Shown: positions 32,274-38,309 of the stretch, piece by piece
How the letters are laid out: each line of letters begins with the position of its first letter
Position numbering within the stretch: the stretch's first letter is position 1
Source: a virus
Length of the DNA stretch: 38,309 nt
Virus record (IMG/VR): IMGVR_UViG_3300046648_000378
Location: 1 to 38,309 of that record
Direction: 5' to 3' (one strand)
The notes under the pieces: model-generated
Told to the model about the DNA's origin: nothing
Databases searched by the model: none
What the model saw: the letters and a program-made list of their open reading frames with translations, nothing else
Program-made: the position numbers and the translations under genes

Positions 32274-32288
32274 AATACGCCCTGTATT
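32274..32288. promoter_or_regulatory. Repressor operator OR-like 3
   Basis: AATACG-CCC-TGTATT, ending 9 bp before the CI start codon. It would allow autoregulation of CI. Confidence 0.78.
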
Positions 32289-32297
32289 ATTTTGGGT

Positions 32298-32945
32298 ATG
32301 AGCGAATGGTATGAAATAGCTAAAAAAGTGATGGAAGAACAGGACATCAGCCAAGAGGAGATGGGCGTCCGCTTGGGCGTTACTCAAGGCGCGGTGGGGC
32401 ATTGGTTAAGAGGTGAGCGCGAGCCCAAGCTTGAGACAATCAACCGCCTTTTCGGTGTGCTCGGGTTGCCTGGCTTGGGCCTGATATCAACCACCACTTC
32501 CACCGTGGAACCTTCAAGCGCTGACGTTTCGACTGACCGGCTCTATCGTTATCCGGTCATAAGCTGGGTCACCGCTGGCGGATGGGCTGAAGCTGTGGAA
32601 CCTTACGAGCCAGGCGCAGCCGACACCTACGAACTCACCGACTATAAAGCGAAAGGTCCGGCTTTCTGGCTTCAGGTAGTAGGCGATTCAATGACGGCAC
32701 CGGTAGGTGCGGGCCAGAGCGTGCCGGAAGGGATGCTTATTCTTGTCGACACGGGGATTGAACCGTCGCCCGGAAAACTCGTTATCGCCAAGCTCCCAGA
32801 AAGCAATAAGGCTACATTCAAAAAGCTGGTCGAAGACTCCGGCATGTACTTCCTTAAGCCTCTAAATCCAGGCTATCCGATAACGCCAATCACCGAGCAC
32901 TGTCGACTGATCGGAGTTGTGGTCTCTGCCAAGACGGCGCTATAG
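32298..32945 (+). CDS. CI-like repressor with S24 (LexA-type) autocleavage domain
   Basis: 215 residues from MSEWYEIAKK; the longer frame would run through the operators. HTH at about 17-39 (ISQEEMGVRLGVTQGAVGHW). The C-terminal S24 domain has an Ala93-Gly94 cleavage site (SWVTAGGW), catalytic Ser131 (VVGDSMTAP) and Lys175 (KATFKKL). Activated RecA should promote self-cleavage and induce the prophage. The ribosome site is poor, perhaps keeping the level low. A strong terminator follows. Confidence 0.93.
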   Translation: MSEWYEIAKKVMEEQDISQEEMGVRLGVTQGAVGHWLRGEREPKLETINRLFGVLGLPGLGLISTTTSTVEPSSADVSTDRLYRYPVISWVTAGGWAEAVEPYEPGAADTYELTDYKAKGPAFWLQVVGDSMTAPVGAGQSVPEGMLILVDTGIEPSPGKLVIAKLPESNKATFKKLVEDSGMYFLKPLNPGYPITPITEHCRLIGVVVSAKTAL

Positions 32946-32966
32946 AGGCTAACTACAGTAAAACCG

Positions 32967-32991
32967 ACCCTGCTCCTGCAGGGTTTTTTTT
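32967..32991 (+). terminator. Intrinsic terminator of the CI gene
   Basis: ACCCTGC-TCCT-GCAGGGT with eight T. It insulates the LexA-boxed gene that follows. Confidence 0.88.
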
Positions 32992-33070
32992 GACCTCAAC
33001 CCCATGAAATAAAAGAATAATTTTATTCGTAGGATTATTTCCCTCTTGCCGTGGGAGGCAGCGCAGAATA

Positions 33071-33086
33071 CTGTATATGCAAACAG
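33071..33086 (+). promoter_or_regulatory. LexA box of the DUF1654 gene
   Basis: CTGTATATGCAAACAG, both arms intact, 17 bp before the start codon at 33104 and just ahead of AAAGGAGG. It differs from the box at 1964 at only two positions. Confidence 0.87.
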
Positions 33087-33103
33087 TAAAAGGAGGTTTT
33101 CCC

Positions 33104-33352
33104 ATGAGCAGCTGGTCACCCGAGATTTCCGAACACGAGAGCTATGTATTGCTTACTCGAAGAATACAGACCGTCATATTTAGCCCAAAATCCCAGATTG
33201 ATCACCAGGCCATCATCACCCGCGAGCCAGGAGATACAGACCAGAATTGGGACCGGCTCGTGTCCGAGATCAGCGACGCTGAAGGAGTTTCCGTCACGAA
33301 GCGTCCTAACGGCAGCCTGCTGGTTACATGGTTTGTGACCCCCGATCAATAA
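33104..33352 (+). CDS. DUF1654 family protein, LexA-controlled
   Basis: 82 residues from MSSWSPEIS, chosen because AAAGGAGG is 7 nt upstream and the longer frame would begin inside the LexA box. The DUF1654 pattern is clear: SYVLLTRRIQTVI, SQIDHQAIITREPGD, NWDRLVSEISDAEGVSV and a GSLLVTW end. This Pseudomonas-restricted family is found in phages and genomes and its function is unknown. It lies between CI and the rightward operators, where lambda carries rexAB/N, and has its own SOS promoter. Confidence 0.85.
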   Translation: MSSWSPEISEHESYVLLTRRIQTVIFSPKSQIDHQAIITREPGDTDQNWDRLVSEISDAEGVSVTKRPNGSLLVTWFVTPDQ

Positions 33353-33378
33353 AGCATCGGCAAGGCAAGACACACAAA

Positions 33379-33393
33379 AATACAAATCGTATT
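33379..33393. promoter_or_regulatory. Repressor operator OL-like 1
   Basis: AATAC-AAATC-GTATT, same 15-bp design as the cro-cI operators, in front of the rightward early operon. Confidence 0.78.
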
Positions 33394-33403
33394 GCCTCAA
33401 ACA

Positions 33404-33418
33404 AATACATATCGTATT
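33404..33418. promoter_or_regulatory. Repressor operator OL-like 2
   Basis: AATAC-ATATC-GTATT, 25 bp from its neighbour (centre to centre). Together the two would let CI silence the rightward operon and could loop to the 32.2 kb cluster. Confidence 0.78.
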
Positions 33419-33424
33419 GTTTGC

Positions 33425-33453
33425 CTCGTAACCCTCTCACCACAGAGTACGAG
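33425..33453 (+). other. Early-operon hairpin 3 with CTCTCACCAC loop
   Basis: CTCGTA/TACGAG stem with a 17-nt loop holding CTCTCACCAC (33434-33443). It ends 2 bp before the first ATG of the rightward operon, so it would also hide its ribosome site. Confidence 0.6.
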
Positions 33454-33455
33454 CC

Positions 33456-33650
33456 ATGCAAACGACACAGCACAATCCCCGCTGCCCGGTGTACCTACAC
33501 CCGGCAGCAGCAACCACCCCGGCCTCCATTGAGGCAATCCAACGCCAAACCGGCCTGATCGTCATCATCAACACCAAGCCATGCGCCCGGCATGCCGCTG
33601 CACGGGCGTACGACGACAGCAGCACGCCATGGGGCGGGGACGCAGCATGA
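33456..33650 (+). CDS. Small hypothetical protein, first gene of rightward early operon
   Basis: 64 residues, not recognised. Begins MQTTQHNPRCPVYLHPAAA and has a compact hydrophobic GLIVIINTKPCARHAAARAY core. The stop overlaps the start of the dNMP kinase (ATGA), supporting translation. Its own ribosome site is weak and lies in the arm of a hairpin. A minus-strand ORF covering the same DNA (33437-34084) is rejected. Confidence 0.62.
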   Translation: MQTTQHNPRCPVYLHPAAATTPASIEAIQRQTGLIVIINTKPCARHAAARAYDDSSTPWGGDAA

Positions 33651-34219
33651 GCCAGATCCTCATTGGCCTCACCGGCCCTGCCCGCTCCGGGAAAACCACC
33701 GTTGCCAATCACCTCTCCGAGGAGCACTTCCTGGCGAGCTATGCATTCGCCAATCCTCTGCGCGATGGGATCATGGCGATTTTCAATCTCAACCCCGAAG
33801 ACCTTGAGGGTGATGCGAAAGAGCAGCCTATACCGTGGCTGGGGCGCTCCCCGCGACAGCTGATGCAGTTGCTCGGTACGGAATGGGGTCGTCACATGAT
33901 CAGCGCTGACCTCTGGATCGACCTTGCCAGGCAGAACCTGGACTGCCTGGGAACACTGCACCGCAACCTGCCCGGCTTCGTGATCAGTGATGTCCGCTTC
34001 GAAAACGAAGCGGACTTCATTCGCAAGCAAGGCGGCACGATCATCCACCTGGTGCGGCCCGATGCCCAAGCGGTGAATCCGCACGTCAGCGAGGCTGGGG
34101 TATCACCTCACCCGGACGATCTGACCCTCATCAACGACGCAGGCGTGAGCGAGCTGCTCGGGCAACTGGACGAAATGTACCGCGCACTTCGTATGCGCAC
34201 ATTTCGCGCCGTCGCCTGA
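33647..34219 (+). CDS. Deoxynucleoside monophosphate kinase (phage type)
   Basis: 190 residues from MSQILIGLTG. P-loop GPARSGKTT at 10-18. LASYAFANPLRDGIMAIFN, SPRQLMQLLGTEWGR and FVISDVRFENEADFIRKQGG are hallmarks of phage dNMP kinases of the T4 gp1 type. It would phosphorylate dNMPs to feed phage DNA synthesis. GGGGA lies before ATG. Confidence 0.88.
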   Translation: MSQILIGLTGPARSGKTTVANHLSEEHFLASYAFANPLRDGIMAIFNLNPEDLEGDAKEQPIPWLGRSPRQLMQLLGTEWGRHMISADLWIDLARQNLDCLGTLHRNLPGFVISDVRFENEADFIRKQGGTIIHLVRPDAQAVNPHVSEAGVSPHPDDLTLINDAGVSELLGQLDEMYRALRMRTFRAVA

Positions 34220-34229
34220 GGCCGTCGCC

Positions 34230-34511
34230 ATGAACAGGACCCTCGACGAAACCGCAGCCGTGCTCGGCATCAAGCCACGCGCCTTTCGGCTACGCCTGCG
34301 CGAGCTGCGCATTCTGACCGAGGGCGGCGACCTGGCAAGCCACCATCGCGATAAGGGCTTCATGTTCGTAGACACGCGCAGCCGTTGGAATGCCGCCCTC
34401 AAGAAGTACGCCCATTACGGCGTGGTGATGGTGAAAGAAGACGGCGTCGCGTGGCTGGCCAAGCAACTGGAAAAGCCCATTTCCCGCAAAGACAAGGACG
34501 CAGCAGCATGA
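34230..34511 (+). CDS. KilA-C/antirepressor C-terminal-like DNA-binding protein
   Basis: 93 residues with GAGG 7 nt upstream. AAVLGIKPRAFRLRLRELRIL is the helix-turn-helix start of the phage antirepressor C-terminal (ANT/KilA-C) domain, followed by HHRDKGFMFVDTRSRW and GVAWLAKQLEK, also in that family's order. No N-terminal BRO/KilA-N part is present, so this is a stand-alone C-domain regulator. Coupled to the next gene by ATGA. Confidence 0.72.
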   Translation: MNRTLDETAAVLGIKPRAFRLRLRELRILTEGGDLASHHRDKGFMFVDTRSRWNAALKKYAHYGVVMVKEDGVAWLAKQLEKPISRKDKDAAA

Positions 34512-34873
34512 ATACGAACACTCTCGCACACGCAATGGGCGCAGCTGTCGGCACGCCCTTTCAGCTCGCAACACCGGCGATGGTTTGCCGTACGACTCTG
34601 ATCGGGACGGCGGCAGGCGCTCTGCAGGCCGACCTGCGGGGCCACACGCTGGAGCTGGCAGAGGCTTTTCGCAAGGTTGACGCGGCGATCCCAAGCCACC
34701 TGATCGCATACGTCACGCTGACCCATGACACGACCGCTCCCTATGGCGCCGTGATCGCCGACCAAACAGGACAGCTTCAAGCGACCGCAACCGCGCGCAC
34801 CCAAGACGAACTGGCAGCACTGATTCGCCGAAAGGTTCAGGCCCCTAAGGTGGGGCATGGGGAGGCACCTTGA
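34508..34873 (+). CDS. Hypothetical early protein
   Basis: 121 residues from MNTNTLAHAMGAAVG; the longer frame is not needed because the ATG overlaps the upstream stop. It is alanine/threonine-rich, with AGALQADLRGHTLELAEAFRKV as a helix and AYVTLTHDTTAPYGAVIAD as strands. Not recognised. The stop overlaps the TTG start of the PrtN-like gene. Confidence 0.62.
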   Translation: MNTNTLAHAMGAAVGTPFQLATPAMVCRTTLIGTAAGALQADLRGHTLELAEAFRKVDAAIPSHLIAYVTLTHDTTAPYGAVIADQTGQLQATATARTQDELAALIRRKVQAPKVGHGEAP

Positions 34874-35109
34874 GTTCGACCTTGGAACAACTACGCACAG
34901 AGTTCGCTACTCCATGCCCAACCCTGAGCAGCGTGCGCGAGCGCTACTTCTCGCACATATCGAGCGACAAGTACCTGCGCCGCAAGATCAGTGCCGGGCA
35001 GATTGACCTCAAGCTGACTCGTCTCGGCGGCTCCAGTAAGGGGCTGATTGTCGTTTACCTGCATGACCTCGCGGCCTACCTCGACGCACAGCGCGCACAG
35101 GCGGCCTAA
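34870..35109 (+). CDS. Pyocin activator PrtN family protein
   Basis: 79 residues starting at TTG, supported by GGAGG 5 nt upstream and a TTGA overlap with the previous stop. SVRERYFSHISSDKYLRRKI, then KLTRLGGSSKGLIVVYLHDL and AAYLDAQRAQ align with PrtN, the activator of pyocin genes in P. aeruginosa. In the prophage it may drive early or late promoters, or act on host pyocin loci. Confidence 0.85.
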   Translation: MSSTLEQLRTEFATPCPTLSSVRERYFSHISSDKYLRRKISAGQIDLKLTRLGGSSKGLIVVYLHDLAAYLDAQRAQAA

Positions 35110-35157
35110 CACCATTACCGGCCTACTCACCAGGGCCATTCACTAAAGGCACAGCAC

Positions 35158-35502
35158 ATGAGCAAAGCAAGACCCTTTTTCGAGACCCTGCGCGACATCG
35201 AAGCGGGCGCCCTCCTCGACGAACTGAGTGAACACCAGCACCGGCTGGTCGACGCAATCCGCCTCGCGGGCAAGGGCGGTGAACTGGTGATCAAGCTGGC
35301 CTACAAGCCCGATGGGCGCGGCCAGATGAACATCAAGGCCGAGGTCAAGGTGAACGAACCGAAGATGTCTCGCGGTACTTCGCTGTTCTTCCTGACCCCG
35401 GAAGGCAACCTCACGCGCCGCGACCCACGTCAGCAAGACCTGCCGCTGCGGCCGGTCGAGGATGACGAAGGGCTGGGCCAGCTGCGTCACGTCTCACAGT
35501 AA
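35158..35502 (+). CDS. Hypothetical phage protein
   Basis: 114 residues, AAAGG about 9 nt before ATG. A helical N-terminus (LRDIEAGALLDELSEHQHRL) is followed by KGGELVIKLAYKPDGRGQ and VNEPKMSRGTSLFFLTPEGN. This pattern recurs in Pseudomonas and other proteobacterial phages next to DUF2303, but its function is unknown. A degenerate hairpin (GGCC/GGCC around CTCACCAG, 35120-35137) lies upstream. Confidence 0.7.
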   Translation: MSKARPFFETLRDIEAGALLDELSEHQHRLVDAIRLAGKGGELVIKLAYKPDGRGQMNIKAEVKVNEPKMSRGTSLFFLTPEGNLTRRDPRQQDLPLRPVEDDEGLGQLRHVSQ

Positions 35503-35532
35503 AAATCTCTCACCACAACCGGAGCACTTCCG

Positions 35533-36354
35533 ATGCAAGAAGCTATCACGCAACTGGTAACCCTCGCCCAGGCATTGGGCAAGCCTATTACGCATCCCGG
35601 CATCTCTGCCCCTCTCACCCTGATACCGCAAGGCGTGAAGATTCAGGACCTCGAACACCTGCTGCCCGCACCGACGCGGATCAAACAGGATATCCGTGTG
35701 CTCGACGCTGACACGTTCATCGCATACGTCAATCGCTTCACCAGCTCAGCTGCTGCCGTGTTCTGCAATGGCCCCGAGGGCCGTACTTTCACGGCGGTTC
35801 TCGACTATCACCAACCAGACACGCCATCGTGGGGCAACCACGTTGCGACGTACTGCTGCCCGATCAGCATTGAATGGGGCCGCTGGAAAGCCGCAGACCG
35901 CAAGCGAATGAACCAAGCGGACTTCGCCGAGTTCGTCGAAGAAAACATCAAAGACATCACCACGCCGGAAAACAGCCCGAAGGCTCCGAACTCCGCCGAC
36001 ATGCTGGAAATCAGCCGCACGCTGGAAGCCAAGAAAAACATCACTTTCCGTCAAGGCACCCGACTGGATAACGGACAGGTCCAGCTGACGTACAACGAAG
36101 AAATCGACGGCCGCGCCGGTGAAGCAGGCCAGCTCAGCATTCCCGAGCAGTTTTACATCGCCGTCAAACCGTTCCTGGGCGGCGATGCGTTCTGCGTCCC
36201 GGCTCGCTTCCGCTACCGCATCACCGAAGGAAAGCTCGTCATGTGGTTTGAATTGGTTCGCCCGGACAAAGTGCTTGAAGAGGCCTACACCACTGTGCGC
36301 GCCAAGATCCAAGGCGCTATCGGCGACGTCCCGATGTACGAAGCAACCATCTAA
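35533..36354 (+). CDS. DUF2303 family phage protein
   Basis: 273 residues. DUF2303 features: PQGVKIQDLEHLLPAPTRIK, LDADTFIAYVNRFT, FTAVLDYHQPDTPSWGNH, then RMNQADFAEFVEENI and a C-terminal FELVRPDKVLEEAY. The family is common in temperate phages of Proteobacteria, usually in the recombination/early region; its role is unknown. CGGAG precedes ATG, and the loop motif CTCTCACCAC (35507-35516) lies in its leader, here without a visible stem. Confidence 0.85.
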   Translation: MQEAITQLVTLAQALGKPITHPGISAPLTLIPQGVKIQDLEHLLPAPTRIKQDIRVLDADTFIAYVNRFTSSAAAVFCNGPEGRTFTAVLDYHQPDTPSWGNHVATYCCPISIEWGRWKAADRKRMNQADFAEFVEENIKDITTPENSPKAPNSADMLEISRTLEAKKNITFRQGTRLDNGQVQLTYNEEIDGRAGEAGQLSIPEQFYIAVKPFLGGDAFCVPARFRYRITEGKLVMWFELVRPDKVLEEAYTTVRAKIQGAIGDVPMYEATI

Positions 36355-36364
36355 TTAACACCTG

Positions 36365-36404
36365 GCCCGCCACCGGCTCTCACCACGATAAGCCTTTGGC
36401 GGGC
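36365..36404 (+). other. Early-operon hairpin 4 with CTCTCACCAC loop
   Basis: Perfect 8-bp stem GCCCGCCA/TGGCGGGC with a 24-nt loop that includes CTCTCACCAC (36377-36386) and an inner GGCT/AGCC pairing. It lies just upstream of the next gene's AGGAG. Confidence 0.65.
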
Positions 36405-36423
36405 TGCACCAGGAGCACAGCAC

Positions 36424-36918
36424 ATGTCCGCAGAACATTTTGTCATCCTGATCGGCCTGATCGTTGCCACAACGCTGATCACCCAATTCGTTCGCCGCAC
36501 AATCCGCTGCAATGACGCCGAGGCGCGGGAACAGGCATCAAGCATCTATGTCGCTCAGATGGAAGAGATGGATAAGGAAATCACTGAGCTGGTCCACTTG
36601 CGGCAGCTGGACAAGGTTCGCTTTGACGCTGAACGCCAACGAACCGCACAAGAGATGGACGAACTGCGCAAATTCAAGCGCGAATCCAGCACCGCCACGC
36701 TCACTAAGCAGGATATGCGGACTCTTAAAGATATCGTCGCGACCTTGGACATGGCCCACCAAACCTGGCTGCCAATGCGCGGTACCGACCCGTGGCGAGC
36801 CAAAGCCGCTGCGCAGGTCAAGTCGATCAACATCCTCGCCAATCGCGTTCTTGACTCACTACAGAGCGAAAACGCGCCGGTGCTGATCGAGCAATGCAGC
36901 AACGGGAAAGCAGCATGA
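36424..36918 (+). CDS. Membrane-anchored coiled-coil hypothetical protein
   Basis: 164 residues, AGGAG upstream. One N-terminal span (about 4-22, FVILIGLIVATTLITQFV) is followed by a charged coiled coil (YVAQMEEMDKEITELVHLRQ) and a helical C-terminal part with VATLDMAHQTWLPMRGT. The body should face the cytoplasm or periplasm as a short stalk. Not recognised; coupled to the next small gene by ATGA. Confidence 0.68.
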   Translation: MSAEHFVILIGLIVATTLITQFVRRTIRCNDAEAREQASSIYVAQMEEMDKEITELVHLRQLDKVRFDAERQRTAQEMDELRKFKRESSTATLTKQDMRTLKDIVATLDMAHQTWLPMRGTDPWRAKAAAQVKSINILANRVLDSLQSENAPVLIEQCSNGKAA

Positions 36919-37094
36919 GCAGCTCACCGACATCGAGCCAATGCTCGACCGCTAATGAAACCGGTGAGGCGGCCGCCCTACAACGCTGGCTCGTTGCCAA
37001 CGCCCGTCTGCACCGCCCCATGGACAGCACCGGCTTGATGGCCTGGGCACTGGCCGCGCTGCAAGCACTTTCGCTAAAGGACTTAAACCAATGA
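36915..37094 (+). CDS. Small hypothetical protein
   Basis: 59 residues from MSSSPTSSQ, with the ATG overlapping the previous stop and GGGA about 9 nt upstream. A serine-rich start precedes a helical EAAALQRWLVANARLHRPM and ALAALQALS. The stop overlaps the start of the excisionase-like gene. No family recognised. Confidence 0.6.
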   Translation: MSSSPTSSQCSTANETGEAAALQRWLVANARLHRPMDSTGLMAWALAALQALSLKDLNQ

Positions 37095-37402
37095 ACCAAT
37101 CCACGGAAAAGAGCGAAGACATATTGGCTACCCTTCGAGCCTTGGTCATTGAACTACGCGGCCCCAAGGTCTCAATCGATGACGAACTATGGACCACTGA
37201 TGACATCGCTCAATATCTGAAGCTCGCTCAGTACACTGTAGAGCGTCGCGTCGTAGTTCAGCCCGGCTTTCCCGCGTCATTCCAACCCTGTGCGACGGGA
37301 TCAAAAGCAGTCAAGCGATGGTTCGCTGGTGAAGTTATCAAATGGGCACGTCAGAATCGCGCAAAACTACCAACTCCACGAACATCAAAGAAAGCCGCTT
37401 GA
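37091..37402 (+). CDS. xis: Probable excisionase / AlpA-like HTH protein
   Basis: 103 residues. ELWTTDDIAQYLKLAQYTVE is a winged MerR/AlpA-type helix-turn-helix, followed by KAVKRWFAGEVIKWARQN and a basic tail. It ends 4 bp before the convergent integrase stop, the usual place for Xis. It is the last gene of the rightward operon, so it would be made after induction. Confidence 0.75.
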   Translation: MNQSTEKSEDILATLRALVIELRGPKVSIDDELWTTDDIAQYLKLAQYTVERRVVVQPGFPASFQPCATGSKAVKRWFAGEVIKWARQNRAKLPTPRTSKKAA

Positions 37403-37406
37403 CCAT

Positions 37407-38309
37407 TTAATCAAGCCTTGCCGCCATTTCGGCGGCAGTGGCGTTGTAGTAAATCATCAGAGACTTTAGATCCTTATGTCCAGTGATCCGGGCTAGATCA
37501 AGTACATCGACCTTTCGGGCGAGCCGGGTAGTTGCTTCATGCCTTGTGTCATGAAAATGCAAATCGGCAATGTGCAATTCATCCCTGATCTTCCGAAACA
37601 TGGCATCAGCCGAACCTGACTTCAGTTTGAACACTGTACCCTCACCTCCGTGGTCACCGACCATAAGCGTCAATAACTCAGTCGCGCGCTTAGTCAGCGG
37701 CACATTGCGTGCCTCACCATTCTTGGTTTTTGGCAGACGCACATACCGGTCTTTAAGCCGTACAGTGTTGAAGGTCAGCCCCAGAATCTCGCTCTGCCGC
37801 ATCGCAGTCTCAAGGGCCAACAGAAAGGCATAGGCAAGCTCCTGCTGCAAGGTGACCGGCCCTAGCCCTTCAATGTATCCAAACCGCTTTAAGAGAGCTT
37901 TCTCCTCCTCCGGCGATATACGGCGGTCACGCGGTGGATTGTTAGCCGGTCGTTTGATCTCTCGGACTGGATTAATCGTGCAACACTTCCACTCACGCCT
38001 AGCAATTTCGAAGACAGAGGAAAGCAAGGTCATCTCGCGACGCACCGTTGGACTGGCTACTTGCTTCAAGCGCAAATCACGCCATTCGGCAATCTGATCT
38101 GCCGTGATATCTTCGATCCAGTCCCCCACGAACGTCAGATCAGCATCCATCCTATCGAGGCGAAGCTCCTCCCAACGCTGGCCATCCTTAGTAGTAGATA
38201 CGTCTCGCTTGTATCGCTTCAGAGCCTCTGATAGCGTCATTCTGTTGCTGGCTTTAGCCTTCCCACTGCCAGCCAGTATTTCCGCTTCACGATGCGTCGC
38301 CCAGGCCAT
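37407..38309 (-). CDS. int: Tyrosine-recombinase integrase (5' end outside the window)
   Basis: 300 residues visible, beginning at the very last base; integrases of this kind normally carry about 30 more N-terminal residues, so the start is probably outside. The core-binding domain starts near LSEALKRYKRDVST. The catalytic domain shows the first Arg in TAMRQSEILGL, the HDTRHEATTRLA box (His-x-x-Arg), ITGHKDLKSLMIYYN with the second His and the Tyr nucleophile. It integrates and, with Xis, excises the prophage. The att core would lie to the right, beyond the window. Confidence 0.93.
   Translation of the reverse strand: MAWATHREAEILAGSGKAKASNRMTLSEALKRYKRDVSTTKDGQRWEELRLDRMDADLTFVGDWIEDITADQIAEWRDLRLKQVASPTVRREMTLLSSVFEIARREWKCCTINPVREIKRPANNPPRDRRISPEEEKALLKRFGYIEGLGPVTLQQELAYAFLLALETAMRQSEILGLTFNTVRLKDRYVRLPKTKNGEARNVPLTKRATELLTLMVGDHGGEGTVFKLKSGSADAMFRKIRDELHIADLHFHDTRHEATTRLARKVDVLDLARITGHKDLKSLMIYYNATAAEMAARLD

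Noticed and set aside
33437-34084. 215-aa ORF on the - strand
   Set aside because: It is antisense to the dNMP kinase and small gene, which have clear motifs and ATGA coupling.
37425-37443. TGCCGCC/GGCGGCA inverted repeat as a terminator between xis and int
   Set aside because: It lies inside the last codons of the integrase and has no U-run; convergent transcription may use it but support is weak.

Overview
The window is most of a temperate, HK97-type siphovirus genome integrated in a Pseudomonas chromosome (fluorescens/syringae-like by gene content). The genus call rests on a DUF1654 gene, a PrtN-type pyocin activator homologue, a DUF4376 tail protein, and LexA boxes of the form CTGT-N8-ACAG. 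No tRNA, rRNA or CRISPR array was seen. Neither attachment site can be placed: the integrase runs off the right edge, and no left boundary stands out.

Right part (about 28.0-38.3 kb): early and lysogeny control. A LexA-like CI repressor (+) and a Cro-like repressor (-) face away from three 15-bp operators. Two more operators of the same design lie 1.1 kb away in front of the rightward early operon, so the layout resembles lambda OR-cI-OL. Leftward from cro come a CII-like regulator, a TraR/DksA-type zinc finger, a primase-helicase, an iteron-rich gap (probable origin) and a probable late regulator. Rightward come a small gene, a dNMP kinase, a KilA-C-like protein, a PrtN homologue, DUF2303, small unknowns, a probable excisionase and the convergent integrase. 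Several gene junctions in both early operons carry stem-loops that share a loop motif CTCTCACCAC.

Middle (about 27.3 kb down to 6.3 kb, all - strand): late genes in canonical order. They are two holin-like proteins, an HNH nuclease, a probable cos region, TerS, TerL, a small membrane protein, portal, S49 protease, capsid, head completion and connector genes, tail tube, tail chaperones joined by a -1 frameshift at GGGAAAC, tape measure, distal tail protein, an Asp-box fibre with its DUF4376 partner, a SleB-type hydrolase, a lipoprotein and DUF1353. Intrinsic terminators sit directly in front of several late cistrons.

Left part (1-6.2 kb): accessory cargo. A LexA-boxed orphan adenine methylase is followed by a two-gene AT-rich operon read here as a Pycsar anti-phage system (membrane effector plus pyrimidine cyclase). 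Beyond it are an SRAP/YedK gene with a divergent unknown gene around a LexA-like palindrome, a LexA-boxed pair of unknown genes, and a zinc-ribbon/membrane/ClpP-like protein that may be host or prophage. Four LexA-type boxes plus a RecA-cleavable-type CI indicate that both prophage induction and much of the cargo are tied to the SOS response.
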